Below are positions 9,950 to 17,915 of a stretch of 64,000 nucleotides of DNA, piece by piece; within the stretch, counting starts at the first letter, position 1; every line of letters starts with the position of its first letter. The notes below the pieces were generated by a model, which was given only the letters and a program-made list of their open reading frames with translations, did no database searches and was not told where the DNA came from. Source of the DNA: Paludibacter sp. 47-17 (GTDB lineage Bacteria > Bacteroidota > Bacteroidia > Bacteroidales > Paludibacteraceae); assembly GCA_001898935.1 (NCBI GenBank), contig MKVT01000034.1, positions 1-64,000 on the forward strand, read 5' to 3'. The position numbers and the translations under genes were made by a program.

Positions 9950-10117
9950 ATGAAAACCAAACTTCCGTACAACAGTCCCGCAATTGAATGGATCCGACTC
10001 GACAGTACCATCGCGTTGCAATTGCAATCCGATGCCGATCCGATGGGAGAGCCCGATTGGGCGTCGCGTATCGTCGATACACCATCGACCGACCCCATGC
10101 AAACGTCGGTCGTGTAA
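9950..10117 (+). CDS. Small peptide, candidate RiPP-like precursor (copy 1)
   Basis: A 55-residue open frame with no cysteine and no signal peptide. Aligned with the peptide at 12649, residues 1-37 are 28/37 identical (MKTK, Tyr7, Pro10, IxE and IRLD positions), ending in an identical 15-residue block LQLQSDADPMGEPDW (23-37). The last 18 residues differ, apart from a shared DP(M/L)Q. A conserved front part with a variable tail is what a leader plus core looks like. It follows a T9SS protein by 25 bases, has its own terminator, and lies upstream of pqqD-like, kinase-like and peptidase-ABC genes. That it is a substrate of those genes is inference. The encoding DNA for the block matches the second copy at 42 of 43 bases. 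Confidence 0.75.
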   Translation: MKTKLPYNSPAIEWIRLDSTIALQLQSDADPMGEPDWASRIVDTPSTDPMQTSVV

Positions 10118-10141
10118 AATAACCATCACCCCGCTCTTCGC

Positions 10142-10176
10142 AAACTCCCGTTGCATACGACAATGGGAGTTTTTTT
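10142..10176 (+). terminator. Intrinsic terminator after peptide copy 1
   Basis: AAACTCCCGTTG (10142-10153) pairs with CAATGGGAGTTT (10161-10172) over a 7-base loop and runs into a T tract. The rest of the gap to 10454 shows no convincing gene; the frames there match nothing I recognise. Confidence 0.88.
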
Positions 10177-10409
10177 CTGTACTGAGGAAAACCGGTACCA
10201 TGCCGCTATAGGCGTGGGCCAACCTGATGACGGGAAAAAATAGCCGGCCGGTTATCGGTTGCAGTGCCAGGCGGTAGACCGACTGAAAGTTCAGAGCCTT
10301 TTCCGGCGAGCCTGCATGACCACCGGATAGATTCGTTAATGCAAACGTTTGAAAGTTAAATTGCTGTGATTTAGCAGATAAGGAGAACACTTTGAAAGGG
10401 AGTAAGTTA

Positions 10410-10417
10410 TATATTTG
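10410..10417 (+). promoter_or_regulatory. Bacteroidetes -7 promoter element
   Basis: TATATTTG matches TAnnTTTG and is 38 bases before the ATG at 10455. A TTTG at 10391-10394 is 15 bases upstream, slightly short for a -33 element. It gives the second protein-peptide unit its own promoter. Confidence 0.5.
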
Positions 10418-10454
10418 TTGCCGAAAAAAATATAAATCTAAAAAGAATACAAGT

Positions 10455-12632
10455 ATGAAAAAAATTACTTTGCTGTTGGCCTTACTACTCTTAATGGGTA
10501 CAGTATCTGCAAATGCTCAGTTTGTCGTGGCAGAAGATAATGCGGGAAACTATTCCACATGGGCTGATGCCGATAATCTGGGATTTGGTTTTGGTGAATG
10601 GGATTTGTGGAATAACGCATCTTCAGGTTGGTTTATCGGAAGTTCCTCAAGTGCCGGTTTTGGAAATATCGATTCAAATTCAAAATCTTTTGGGTTATGG
10701 GGAACCACTGGTTATGCAAATGCTCAGCGTTTGTTAAATGCTCATTGGGGCGATGGCGCTACTTTTACCATCGATTTAGCCACTGCCTACCGAAGTGGCG
10801 CCAGAGGTATAGATCTGTTTGCTTCCGGATTTGATCAGGTATGGAACTTTAACATAGGCTCAGATCAATATACTGCAGGTGGGGTAAATCAGTCGTGGGC
10901 CTATTCTCAGCAATCAATATTTAAACTTACCGTTGTTCAGGAGGGAGCAAATCTGCAAATATCGCTCACCCGAGGTACCGATACTTATTCCACAACGATC
11001 ACAGGAAAAACGTTATACGCATTTAAATTGTATTGTGGTGGAACAACTGGCGGCGATTTAAACAATCTTTTTTTCAATAATGTAAAAGTCAGCTATTCGG
11101 ACTGGAGTAAAGTGCCTTCCGATATTAAAGTAAAAGTAGCAGGAAATGCTGCACTTAATGCTGATAAAACCGTATCCGAACTTGAAATCGCCAGCGGAGA
11201 AACTACGCTCGAAGCCGGGAATCAACTTACTGTAGGTACATTAACCAACAATGGTATGCTGACGTTAAAAACGGGTGCTACTGTTTTAACCAGCTCTGTC
11301 GGAGGTTCGGGTACCACCTATGTGGAACAAACCCTTCCATCCGGCCGTCAGTGGTGGTATTTGGCAAGTCCGCTTTCGGGCGCTACCAGCAATGTAATTC
11401 GTCCGGATGGATCCGCCAATCTCATGACTCACTATGACGAAGCCACGTTCAATTATTCAACGGCTTATGCGGCCAATTCCGCCACTCCTTTAGTTGCAGG
11501 CAGGGGATATGTGGTTAAATTTTCGGATGCGAATGAACGTACGGTCGTTTTCACCGGAGGTTCGCTGAATAATGGTGAGGTCGCCCTTACACCTACCCGC
11601 ACGGGAACAACGGCCGGGAAGCGTGGGTTCAACCTGATCGGCAATCCTTATCCTTCGTATCTGAATTGGGATGCAGTGTATACCGATGCCACGAATCCTG
11701 CTGTGAATATGCGTAATGCTATCTGGTTCCGTACTATGGACGAAGTCATGAAATTCCATACCTATAGCGATGGTGAGGGTGTTCCTTCGTTGGATGCGAA
11801 TGATAATCCTTTAACCATTACCGGTCAGATTGCTCCCATGCAGGCTTTCTGGGTGAAGGTGCAGGCCGATCCGCTTGCTCCTGAAACGGTAAGCAACGGA
11901 TCGCTCACGTTTAAAAACACCCATCGTTCGCACCAGGCTGCAACCGGGTACAACCCGTTGAAAGCGAAAGCTGCCGAGCTTCGTCCCCGTGTGCGGCTCG
12001 TGATATCCAACGGGGTGGCCGATGATGAAATGCTTGTTGTAGGCAAGAGTTATGCGGCGAATGGCCTGGACAGTTACGATATCGAAAAAATGTCGAACGA
12101 CAATGCGGCTATTCCTGAATTGTTCTCGCTGGTGGAAAACCAGGAGCTGGTTATCAATTCGATGCAGGAGCTGAAAGCCGGTAAGTGGGTGATGCTCGGG
12201 ATGCGTCCCGGTGTGGCCGGAAATTTCGGTATTAAAGTTTCTCAACTCGAAAATATCGATGCGCAGGTGATGCTTATCGACCGGCTACTCAATACCGAAC
12301 AGGAACTGACGTTGGGCGAAACCTATTCGTTTACTTCCGACGGTACTGCTACCAACGACCGTTTCAGCCTCGAATTCCGTGCTCCGGGTACGATCACTTC
12401 GGTGGATGAGCTGGCAACCGAAGCGCATGTCTTTGTCAACGAAAACCGTCAGCTTATCGTGCAGGCGCCCGGCATTACGCGCAACGATCGTATAAGTGTA
12501 TATACCCTGGCCGGACAGCAATTGCAGTTACAACAGGCCGATGGAGCAGTGACGGTGCTTTCACGGCCTCTTGCTACCGGTGTTTACATTGTGAAAGTGA
12601 ATCAACTTGTCGAAAAAGTAATTGTTAAATAA
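10455..12632 (+). CDS. Large secreted T9SS-sorted protein, second copy
   Basis: A 725-residue paralogue of the protein at 7429-9924. The start at 10455 is chosen because the signal peptide (MKKITLLLALLLLMGTVSANA) begins there. The N-terminal part (about 22-225) differs from copy 1 and resembles a beta-sandwich rich in Trp, Ser and Gly. The second half shares RQWWYLASPLSGATSN, KRGFNLIGNPYPSYLNW and MQAFWVKVQ. A T9SS C-terminal domain closes the protein (ISVYTLAGQQL, GVYIVKV). Function is unknown; surface display is predicted. The 5' third of the gene looks more AT-rich than the rest. It is followed after 16 bases by the second peptide gene, which has a clear ribosome binding site. Confidence 0.85.
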   Translation: MKKITLLLALLLLMGTVSANAQFVVAEDNAGNYSTWADADNLGFGFGEWDLWNNASSGWFIGSSSSAGFGNIDSNSKSFGLWGTTGYANAQRLLNAHWGDGATFTIDLATAYRSGARGIDLFASGFDQVWNFNIGSDQYTAGGVNQSWAYSQQSIFKLTVVQEGANLQISLTRGTDTYSTTITGKTLYAFKLYCGGTTGGDLNNLFFNNVKVSYSDWSKVPSDIKVKVAGNAALNADKTVSELEIASGETTLEAGNQLTVGTLTNNGMLTLKTGATVLTSSVGGSGTTYVEQTLPSGRQWWYLASPLSGATSNVIRPDGSANLMTHYDEATFNYSTAYAANSATPLVAGRGYVVKFSDANERTVVFTGGSLNNGEVALTPTRTGTTAGKRGFNLIGNPYPSYLNWDAVYTDATNPAVNMRNAIWFRTMDEVMKFHTYSDGEGVPSLDANDNPLTITGQIAPMQAFWVKVQADPLAPETVSNGSLTFKNTHRSHQAATGYNPLKAKAAELRPRVRLVISNGVADDEMLVVGKSYAANGLDSYDIEKMSNDNAAIPELFSLVENQELVINSMQELKAGKWVMLGMRPGVAGNFGIKVSQLENIDAQVMLIDRLLNTEQELTLGETYSFTSDGTATNDRFSLEFRAPGTITSVDELATEAHVFVNENRQLIVQAPGITRNDRISVYTLAGQQLQLQQADGAVTVLSRPLATGVYIVKVNQLVEKVIVK

Positions 12633-12648
12633 ATAAAGAGATCAGGAA

Positions 12649-12813
12649 ATGAAAACAAAACAACAATACCTCCACCCCGAAATCGAGCTGATTCGTCTCG
12701 ACCATTCGATATCGCTCCAATTGCAATCCGATGCCGATCCGATGGGAGAACCCGATTGGGATGCCTGCAACGATTCGTTTACAAACGATCCCCTTCAGGA
12801 GTTTAAAGCCTGA
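12649..12813 (+). CDS. Small peptide, candidate RiPP-like precursor (copy 2)
   Basis: A 54-residue peptide read from ATG 12649, with AGGA four bases upstream. It shares the front part and the block LQLQSDADPMGEPDW (23-37) with the peptide at 9950. The tail after Trp37 (DACNDSFTNDPLQEFKA) is different and includes one cysteine. It is followed by a terminator and then the gene set MFS, PqqD-like, kinase-like and peptidase-ABC. A role as substrate is inferred from that context and from the conserved-leader/variable-tail pattern. An alternative is a short structural or chaperone-like partner of the T9SS protein before it. Confidence 0.78.
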   Translation: MKTKQQYLHPEIELIRLDHSISLQLQSDADPMGEPDWDACNDSFTNDPLQEFKA

Positions 12814-12831
12814 TGAATATATTCAGTTAAA

Positions 12832-12872
12832 AAGGTGCTGCCGGTTAGTTCTTCAGGCAGCATCTTTTTTTT
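12832..12872 (+). terminator. Intrinsic terminator after peptide copy 2
   Basis: GGTGCTGCC (12834-12842) pairs with GGCAGCATC (12856-12864, one G-T pair), followed by eight T and then a run of seven G. Confidence 0.88.
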
Positions 12873-12979
12873 GGGGGGGATAGCCGGTCTCCGGGAAGCG
12901 CAGCCGGAAAAATACGGGTCCACGTTGTAAATAATTCATCTGTCGGCAGAAGAGTGTATGTCTTTTGCAATTTTTTCAG

Positions 12980-12987
12980 TAAATTTG
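12980..12987 (+). promoter_or_regulatory. Bacteroidetes -7 promoter element for the MFS-pqqD-kinase-ABC operon
   Basis: TAAATTTG matches TAnnTTTG, 28 bases before ATG 13016. The next four genes follow at gaps of 18 and 20 bases and a 14-base overlap, so this may drive them all. Confidence 0.55.
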
Positions 12988-13015
12988 CGCTTTGATAATT
13001 TTTTAAAATTAAAGT

Positions 13016-14422
13016 ATGACAACTACCCTGGAACGAACGCTCCGTGATTCGAAAGTTGCACGGTGGACGGCCCTGATAATGCTGGCCAGCACCATGTTTT
13101 TTGCTTATATGTTTATCGATGTGCTGGCACCGCTGAGCACGCTCCTCGAAAGTCAGCTCAAATGGTCGCCCGATACCTTTGGATCGGTGGCCGGTTCGGA
13201 GTATTTTCTGAATGTTTTTGCTTTCTTTCTGATTTTCGCCGGGATCATTCTCGACAAAATGGGGGTTCGGTTTACCGCCCTGTTGTCGGGAGTCGTGATG
13301 GTAGTGGGGGCTTCGATCAAATTATACGGGGTTAGCGATGTGTTCAATAATGGCGGACTTGGTTACGAGTTTTTGAACTCGTTCTGGCCTGCCTTTCCTG
13401 CTTCGGCAAAAATGGCCTCCATCGGTTTTGCTATCTTTGGATGTGGGGTGGAAATGGCTGGAGTTACAGTTTCGAAAGGCATCGTTAAGTGGTTTAAGGG
13501 AAAAGAGTTAGCGCTTGCAATGGGACTCGAAATGGCCATAGCCCGGTTGGGGGTGTTTGCCGTATTCCGTCTGTCGCCCATCCTGGCAGCCGGTGGTATG
13601 ATTTCGAAATCGGTCGGTGTGGGTACGCTGTTGTTGCTGATCGGCTTACTTACCTTCACCGTGTATTTTTTCATGGATCGTAAGCTCGAGCAACAGGACG
13701 AATCGGCACGGGATGCCGGAGCCGACCCCGAAGAAGAGTTCAAAATCAGCGACCTGAAAGCGATCTTTACTTCGAAAACGTTTTTGATTGTTGCCGGACT
13801 GTGCGTGTTGTTTTATTCGGCTATCTTCCCGTTTCAGAAATTTGCAACCGGTATGCTCGAAAGTCGTCTCAGCATGTCCACTTCCGAAGCCAGCAGCCTG
13901 TTTTCGTATTTCCCCATTGGCGCCATGGTGCTCACTCCCTTGTTGGGCTGGTTTATCGATAATAAGGGAAAAGCGGCTACCATGCTGATGCTGGGTTCGC
14001 TGCTGGTAGTAATTTGTCATCTCATTTTTGCTCTGGTTCCGGCTGCAAGTTTCACCTTTGGCGTGGCATTGGGCGCTATCATTCTCCTCGGTGTATCGTT
14101 TTCGTTGGTTCCGGCTGCTTTGTGGCCTTCGGTACCGAAATTGGTCGACAACCGCGTACTGGGGTCGGCGTATTCCATTATTTTCTGGATTCAGAACATC
14201 GGTTTATTGTTGACTCCGATATTCATTGGCTGGGCCCTGAAAACCTCCAACCCGGGCGTAGCCGAACAAATTGCGGCCGGCGAAGCGGTAAAGTATGTGT
14301 ATACCGTGCCGATGCTTATTTTTGCCAGCCTGGGAGTTATCGCGCTTTTACTTGCATTCTGGCTCAAAGCCGAAGATAAGAAAAAGGGCTATGGCCTGGA
14401 GCTGCCCAACGTAAAAAAATAA
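13016..14422 (+). CDS. Major facilitator superfamily transporter
   Basis: A 468-residue inner-membrane protein with about twelve hydrophobic segments. Family features include the early charged loop LDKMGVRF and a cytoplasmic mid-loop (about 222-245) rich in Glu and Asp between the two halves. The substrate cannot be told; it resembles organic-anion or sugar-phosphate MFS proteins in general layout only. Its stop is 18 bases before the pqqD-like gene with no terminator between, so it probably shares a transcript with the peptide-processing genes. It may nevertheless be an unrelated metabolic transporter. Confidence 0.85.
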   Translation: MTTTLERTLRDSKVARWTALIMLASTMFFAYMFIDVLAPLSTLLESQLKWSPDTFGSVAGSEYFLNVFAFFLIFAGIILDKMGVRFTALLSGVVMVVGASIKLYGVSDVFNNGGLGYEFLNSFWPAFPASAKMASIGFAIFGCGVEMAGVTVSKGIVKWFKGKELALAMGLEMAIARLGVFAVFRLSPILAAGGMISKSVGVGTLLLLIGLLTFTVYFFMDRKLEQQDESARDAGADPEEEFKISDLKAIFTSKTFLIVAGLCVLFYSAIFPFQKFATGMLESRLSMSTSEASSLFSYFPIGAMVLTPLLGWFIDNKGKAATMLMLGSLLVVICHLIFALVPAASFTFGVALGAIILLGVSFSLVPAALWPSVPKLVDNRVLGSAYSIIFWIQNIGLLLTPIFIGWALKTSNPGVAEQIAAGEAVKYVYTVPMLIFASLGVIALLLAFWLKAEDKKKGYGLELPNVKK

Positions 14423-14440
14423 CCTGTTAACTTATAAAAA

Positions 14441-14716
14441 ATGAATTCGTATTATAACCTGAAATCTAAATTTGTTGCCCGCGATGTAGGGGGCGAGCTG
14501 GTTGTGGTGCCGCTTACCGGCAACATTGCTCATATGAACGAATTGTTTACTTTCAATGCTTCGGCAAAATTACTTTGGGAAGCATTGCAGGAAGACTCGA
14601 CGGAAGAGACGCTCGTAAAGGCCTTACTCGATGCGTATGAGGTGGAGGAACCGGTAGCCCGGGCCGATGTGAAAAAATTTCTGGAAAGGCTGGAGCAAAT
14701 GGGCCGTAAATATTAA
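14441..14716 (+). CDS. PqqD-family small protein (candidate RiPP recognition element)
   Basis: A 91-residue protein of the PqqD type: short N-terminal beta strands (YNLKSKFVARDVGGELVVVPL), the family-typical FNASAKLLWEAL stretch where most members have a hydrophobic-N-x-x-x-x-x-hydrophobic-W pattern, and a C-terminal winged-helix part (LLDAYEVEEPVARADVKKFLERL). PqqD domains bind the leader of ribosomally made, modified peptides and present it to enzymes. It lies 18 bases after the MFS gene and 20 before the kinase-like gene. The likely partner peptides are at 9950 and 12649, which is inference. No radical-SAM enzyme or lasso cyclase gene is next to it. Confidence 0.85.
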   Translation: MNSYYNLKSKFVARDVGGELVVVPLTGNIAHMNELFTFNASAKLLWEALQEDSTEETLVKALLDAYEVEEPVARADVKKFLERLEQMGRKY

Positions 14717-14736
14717 CCTGTATATCCTACCCAGGT

Positions 14737-15636
14737 ATGAAGGAAACTGTTTTCAAGGTTGCCGAATGTGCGATTTTGGTTCGTTCCGAACACGATTTTG
14801 AGCTGGAAGAAGGCTATTTACCCTTTGTAGTTGAAGCCGGAAGCGAGCTGGAAACCGATTCCCCGCCCGAAGTTGTAATTAATGTGGTACCCCTGCTTCC
14901 CGAGGGTTTAATCTCCGGCAGGCAGCTGCTATTCGATGCCGAAAACGAACAGCAAAAATTCTATTCCATCTATCAGATGGAGGATGGACTCGGATTTGTC
15001 ATTTACGATCAGCAAACCCGTAACGATGTTCAACAAGTGGCTTTGTTGAACAAGGATTTTACCAACTGGACGGTTTATTTTGATACGAAGAGGGCGGATT
15101 TGTTTCCGTTGAAATACCCGTTCGGACCTATAATGCTTCATTATCTGACACTTAAAATTGATGCGGTAATGATGCATGCTTCATGTGCTTTCGACGGAAA
15201 AAAGGGCCGCCTGTTTTCCGGATTTTCGGGGGTAGGCAAGAGCACCATCTCGAAACTCTGGGCGCAGGAAGGAAGTCGTATTATCAACGACGACCGGTTG
15301 ATCGTGCGTAGGCATAACGGCGGATACAGGGTGTACAACACGCCTATGTACTATCAGGATATTCCCAAGGTGGCACCGTTGGGAGGAATTTTTCTCATCA
15401 GGCATTTTCCTGAAAATACGATGTGCCGTATAAAGGGAGCTGGCGCTGTATCGAAAGTAATGGCGTACAGTATTCAGAATAATTTCGACCGGCGCTACGT
15501 TGCTCAGCGACTGGCCTTTTTCAGTGAATTGGTTTCTCAGATACCCGTTTTCGAATTGGGTTTTGTACCCGATGTGTCGGTGGTACGCTACATACTCGAA
15601 CACGAGGATAAGCAGGAAGCAGGTGAAACAAGGTAA
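14737..15636 (+). CDS. HPr kinase-like protein of a peptide maturation cluster
   Basis: A 299-residue protein whose C-terminal half resembles the HprK kinase domain. It has the P-loop GFSGVGKST (162-170), the acidic NDDRL motif just after it, and a conserved region up to NTPMYYQD. The N-terminal ~130 residues are not the classical HprK N-domain. Such kinase-like proteins sit beside PqqD domains in other peptide clusters, and in some lasso clusters they phosphorylate the precursor. Here it sits between the pqqD-like gene and the peptidase-ABC gene, overlapping the latter by 14 bases, so translation is probably coupled. No HPr or PTS gene is nearby, which argues against a role in sugar control. 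The substrate is unknown. Confidence 0.8.
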   Translation: MKETVFKVAECAILVRSEHDFELEEGYLPFVVEAGSELETDSPPEVVINVVPLLPEGLISGRQLLFDAENEQQKFYSIYQMEDGLGFVIYDQQTRNDVQQVALLNKDFTNWTVYFDTKRADLFPLKYPFGPIMLHYLTLKIDAVMMHASCAFDGKKGRLFSGFSGVGKSTISKLWAQEGSRIINDDRLIVRRHNGGYRVYNTPMYYQDIPKVAPLGGIFLIRHFPENTMCRIKGAGAVSKVMAYSIQNNFDRRYVAQRLAFFSELVSQIPVFELGFVPDVSVVRYILEHEDKQEAGETR

Positions 15637-17890
15637 ACTACATAACGATCTCAGGGAAGTCATCGGAGTTTTGCTGGAGGATGACCGGCAGCTGGAATTC
15701 CGTATGAAGGGGTATAGTATGTTTCCGATGTTGCGCCCGGGCGATACCGGTATGGTGGAGAAATGTACGATCGACGAACTCCGTCCGGGTCATATAGTGG
15801 TGTTCTATCAGCGATCGAACCTGGTGGCTCACCGGTACATTCGCAGGGTTGATGACCGGATCGTTTGTAAAGGGGATAAAAATCTGTATGCCGATGAACC
15901 GGTGAAGCGCGAAGCGATTGTCGGTAAGCTGATTCGGTACAAGCGGGGTGACAAGGTATATACTACCGGCGATAAACACCCTGCAGCCTGGTTGGCCCTG
16001 CGATTACCCCGTGTTTTTGGAGCATTCAATTCGTTTCAGGCTCAGCAACATTCGCGTTGGGAATCGCTGAAAAAATACAGGACCGATTTCCGGGCCAATT
16101 TCCGGCTCGCCTCCGAACCGGCGGGCCGGCTGTTCACCTTGAACGTCCTTATTGCCATTTTACAGGGTTTAATCCCGTTTGCGGTTATAGTATTGGTGAA
16201 ATGGTTGGTGGATTTACTCCATTCCTTACCTGGAAAGGGATCATTGCCCCCGCAATTTATGGTTTTACTCGTGCTCACCGGTGCTGCATTTTTACTTACC
16301 TCGGTACTGAACGAACTAAAGAGCCTTTACGGCGAGAAACTCTCGCAGCGGGTTACCCGGTCGATGTACGGCCATCTGCACCGTAAACACATAGCATTGG
16401 AGCTTTCGCAATACGAAAATCCCACCGCATTGGATAAAATGCACCGGGCCGTGCAGGAAGCGTCGTTTCGTCCGGTAAAATTACTGAACGAAGTACAATA
16501 CCTGCTGAAATCAATTGCAGCATCGCTGTTTCTGATGGGGATCTTTATCAGTATCAGGTGGTACCTGGTGTTGATATTGCTGCTGGCCATTGCTCCGGGT
16601 GTTGTTTTAAAGATCCGGTTTGCCCGGCACTATCACCGTTTGAAGGAAAAACAAAGTCCGTTGGAACGTAAGATGTTCTATTTCAATCGAGTACTTACAG
16701 GTTTTTCTTTTGCAAAAGAAATGAAGCTGTTTGGCTTCGCTGGCTATTTCCTGAAGCGGTTCAGGGCCTTACAGGATAATATTTTTCACGATAAGTTGAA
16801 ATTACGCCGCAAAGAAGTGATACAAAACCTGTCGGCACAGACCTTTGCCGTGATGCTGATTTTTGCCACCCTGGCATTTGTTGCCTTTCAAACACTCTCC
16901 GGATTGTTCACGATAGGTACGGTTGTACTGTTTTTCTTTGCTTTTCAACGTGGCTATTCCGTATTGAACGATTTGTTCCGTTCGATGGCCAGCTTATTGG
17001 AAGACACGATCTTTATGAACGACTTCAGGCATTTTCTGGAAGGAGAACGGGTAGAGGAGAGTACTGCGGCCCCAGAGGCAATGCCTGAAACGAGATCTTC
17101 AGCCGGTACCTTCAACCGGCCGGCGTTTACACTCGACCACTCCATACGGGTAGCGAACCTAAGCTTCAGGTATGAGCATAGCGGACGCGATGCATTGCGC
17201 GGCGTCAACCTGACTATTCGAAAGGGAGAAACGGTGGCTATAGTCGGAGCCAACGGTTCGGGAAAGACAACCCTGATAAAGCTCTTGTGCGGCTTTTATA
17301 TGCCCGGTTCCGGTAAAATATACTATGATTCGGCTACCACCGAGGAATTGGGCCGTGAACAGATCTGTAACCATCTGTCGGCTGTTTTTCAGGATTTTGC
17401 ACTGTATAATGTAACAGCCAACGAAAACATCGCCTTGGGTGCCATCCGGCAGGCGTTTTCGGAACAAAAAGCAAAACATGCGGCCGGTATGGCTGGCATT
17501 GCCGAAGTATTGGAACAATTGCCCGAAGGTTACAATACCTTACTGGGTAACCAGTTTCTGGGAGGTGAAGAATTAAGTATCGGACAGTGGCAGAAACTGG
17601 CTATCGCCCGTGCGTTTTATCGCGATCGCGAGCTCCTGCTGATGGATGAGCCATCGAGCGCACTGGATGCCGTTTCGGAACAACAGATTATTGAAACCCT
17701 GCAGAAGCTGGCCCATCAGAAAACAGCCGTCATCATCAGTCACCGTCTGAGTACCGTAAGGTGGGCCGACCGCATTGTGGTGTTCGACGAAGGTTGTGTG
17801 GTAGAAGAAGGAACTCACGACCAACTGATGCAACAAAATGGCACTTATGCCCATCTGTACCGGCAGGCAACACGATCGTATGCAGATTAA
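15623..17890 (+). CDS. S26-type serine peptidase domain fused to an ABC exporter
   Basis: A 755-residue protein. Residues about 15-115 resemble S26 signal peptidases: Ser32 in GYSMFPMLRPGD, His70 in VAHRYIRR and Asp85 in CKGDKN. This looks like the Ser-His-Asp arrangement of the ER/SipW type, not the Ser-Lys type. A membrane domain follows (about 170-440), then an ABC ATPase with Walker A GANGSGKT (about 541-548), signature LSIGQWQ, Walker B LLLMDEPSSALD and the switch His in ISHRLST. The layout copies peptidase-containing bacteriocin exporters, which carry a C39 cysteine peptidase instead. The GTG at 15623 is preferred: AGGAAG lies just upstream and the peptidase domain begins soon after. 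The frame is open back to 15500, but that part lies inside the kinase gene. Likely role: leader removal and export of the small peptides. Confidence 0.85.
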   Translation: MKQGKLHNDLREVIGVLLEDDRQLEFRMKGYSMFPMLRPGDTGMVEKCTIDELRPGHIVVFYQRSNLVAHRYIRRVDDRIVCKGDKNLYADEPVKREAIVGKLIRYKRGDKVYTTGDKHPAAWLALRLPRVFGAFNSFQAQQHSRWESLKKYRTDFRANFRLASEPAGRLFTLNVLIAILQGLIPFAVIVLVKWLVDLLHSLPGKGSLPPQFMVLLVLTGAAFLLTSVLNELKSLYGEKLSQRVTRSMYGHLHRKHIALELSQYENPTALDKMHRAVQEASFRPVKLLNEVQYLLKSIAASLFLMGIFISIRWYLVLILLLAIAPGVVLKIRFARHYHRLKEKQSPLERKMFYFNRVLTGFSFAKEMKLFGFAGYFLKRFRALQDNIFHDKLKLRRKEVIQNLSAQTFAVMLIFATLAFVAFQTLSGLFTIGTVVLFFFAFQRGYSVLNDLFRSMASLLEDTIFMNDFRHFLEGERVEESTAAPEAMPETRSSAGTFNRPAFTLDHSIRVANLSFRYEHSGRDALRGVNLTIRKGETVAIVGANGSGKTTLIKLLCGFYMPGSGKIYYDSATTEELGREQICNHLSAVFQDFALYNVTANENIALGAIRQAFSEQKAKHAAGMAGIAEVLEQLPEGYNTLLGNQFLGGEELSIGQWQKLAIARAFYRDRELLLMDEPSSALDAVSEQQIIETLQKLAHQKTAVIISHRLSTVRWADRIVVFDEGCVVEEGTHDQLMQQNGTYAHLYRQATRSYAD

Positions 17891-17915
17891 AGTCAATTTT
17901 TAATACATATAGTCT

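Noticed and set aside
9941-10390. 149-codon minus-strand frame across peptide copy 1
   Set aside because: It overlaps the conserved peptide on the opposite strand, crosses a terminator and resembles nothing known.
15500-15622. N-terminal extension of the peptidase-ABC frame
   Set aside because: The first 41 codons lie wholly inside the kinase gene and precede the peptidase fold; a GTG with a ribosome site at 15623 explains the start.
14737-15636. True HPr kinase/phosphorylase of sugar regulation
   Set aside because: No HPr or PTS gene nearby, an unrelated N-terminal half, and a PqqD neighbour point to a peptide-tailoring type instead.
9950-17890. Lasso peptide cluster
   Set aside because: There is no asparagine-synthetase-like cyclase and no transglutaminase-like protease in the window, and the tails show no clear lasso ring pattern.
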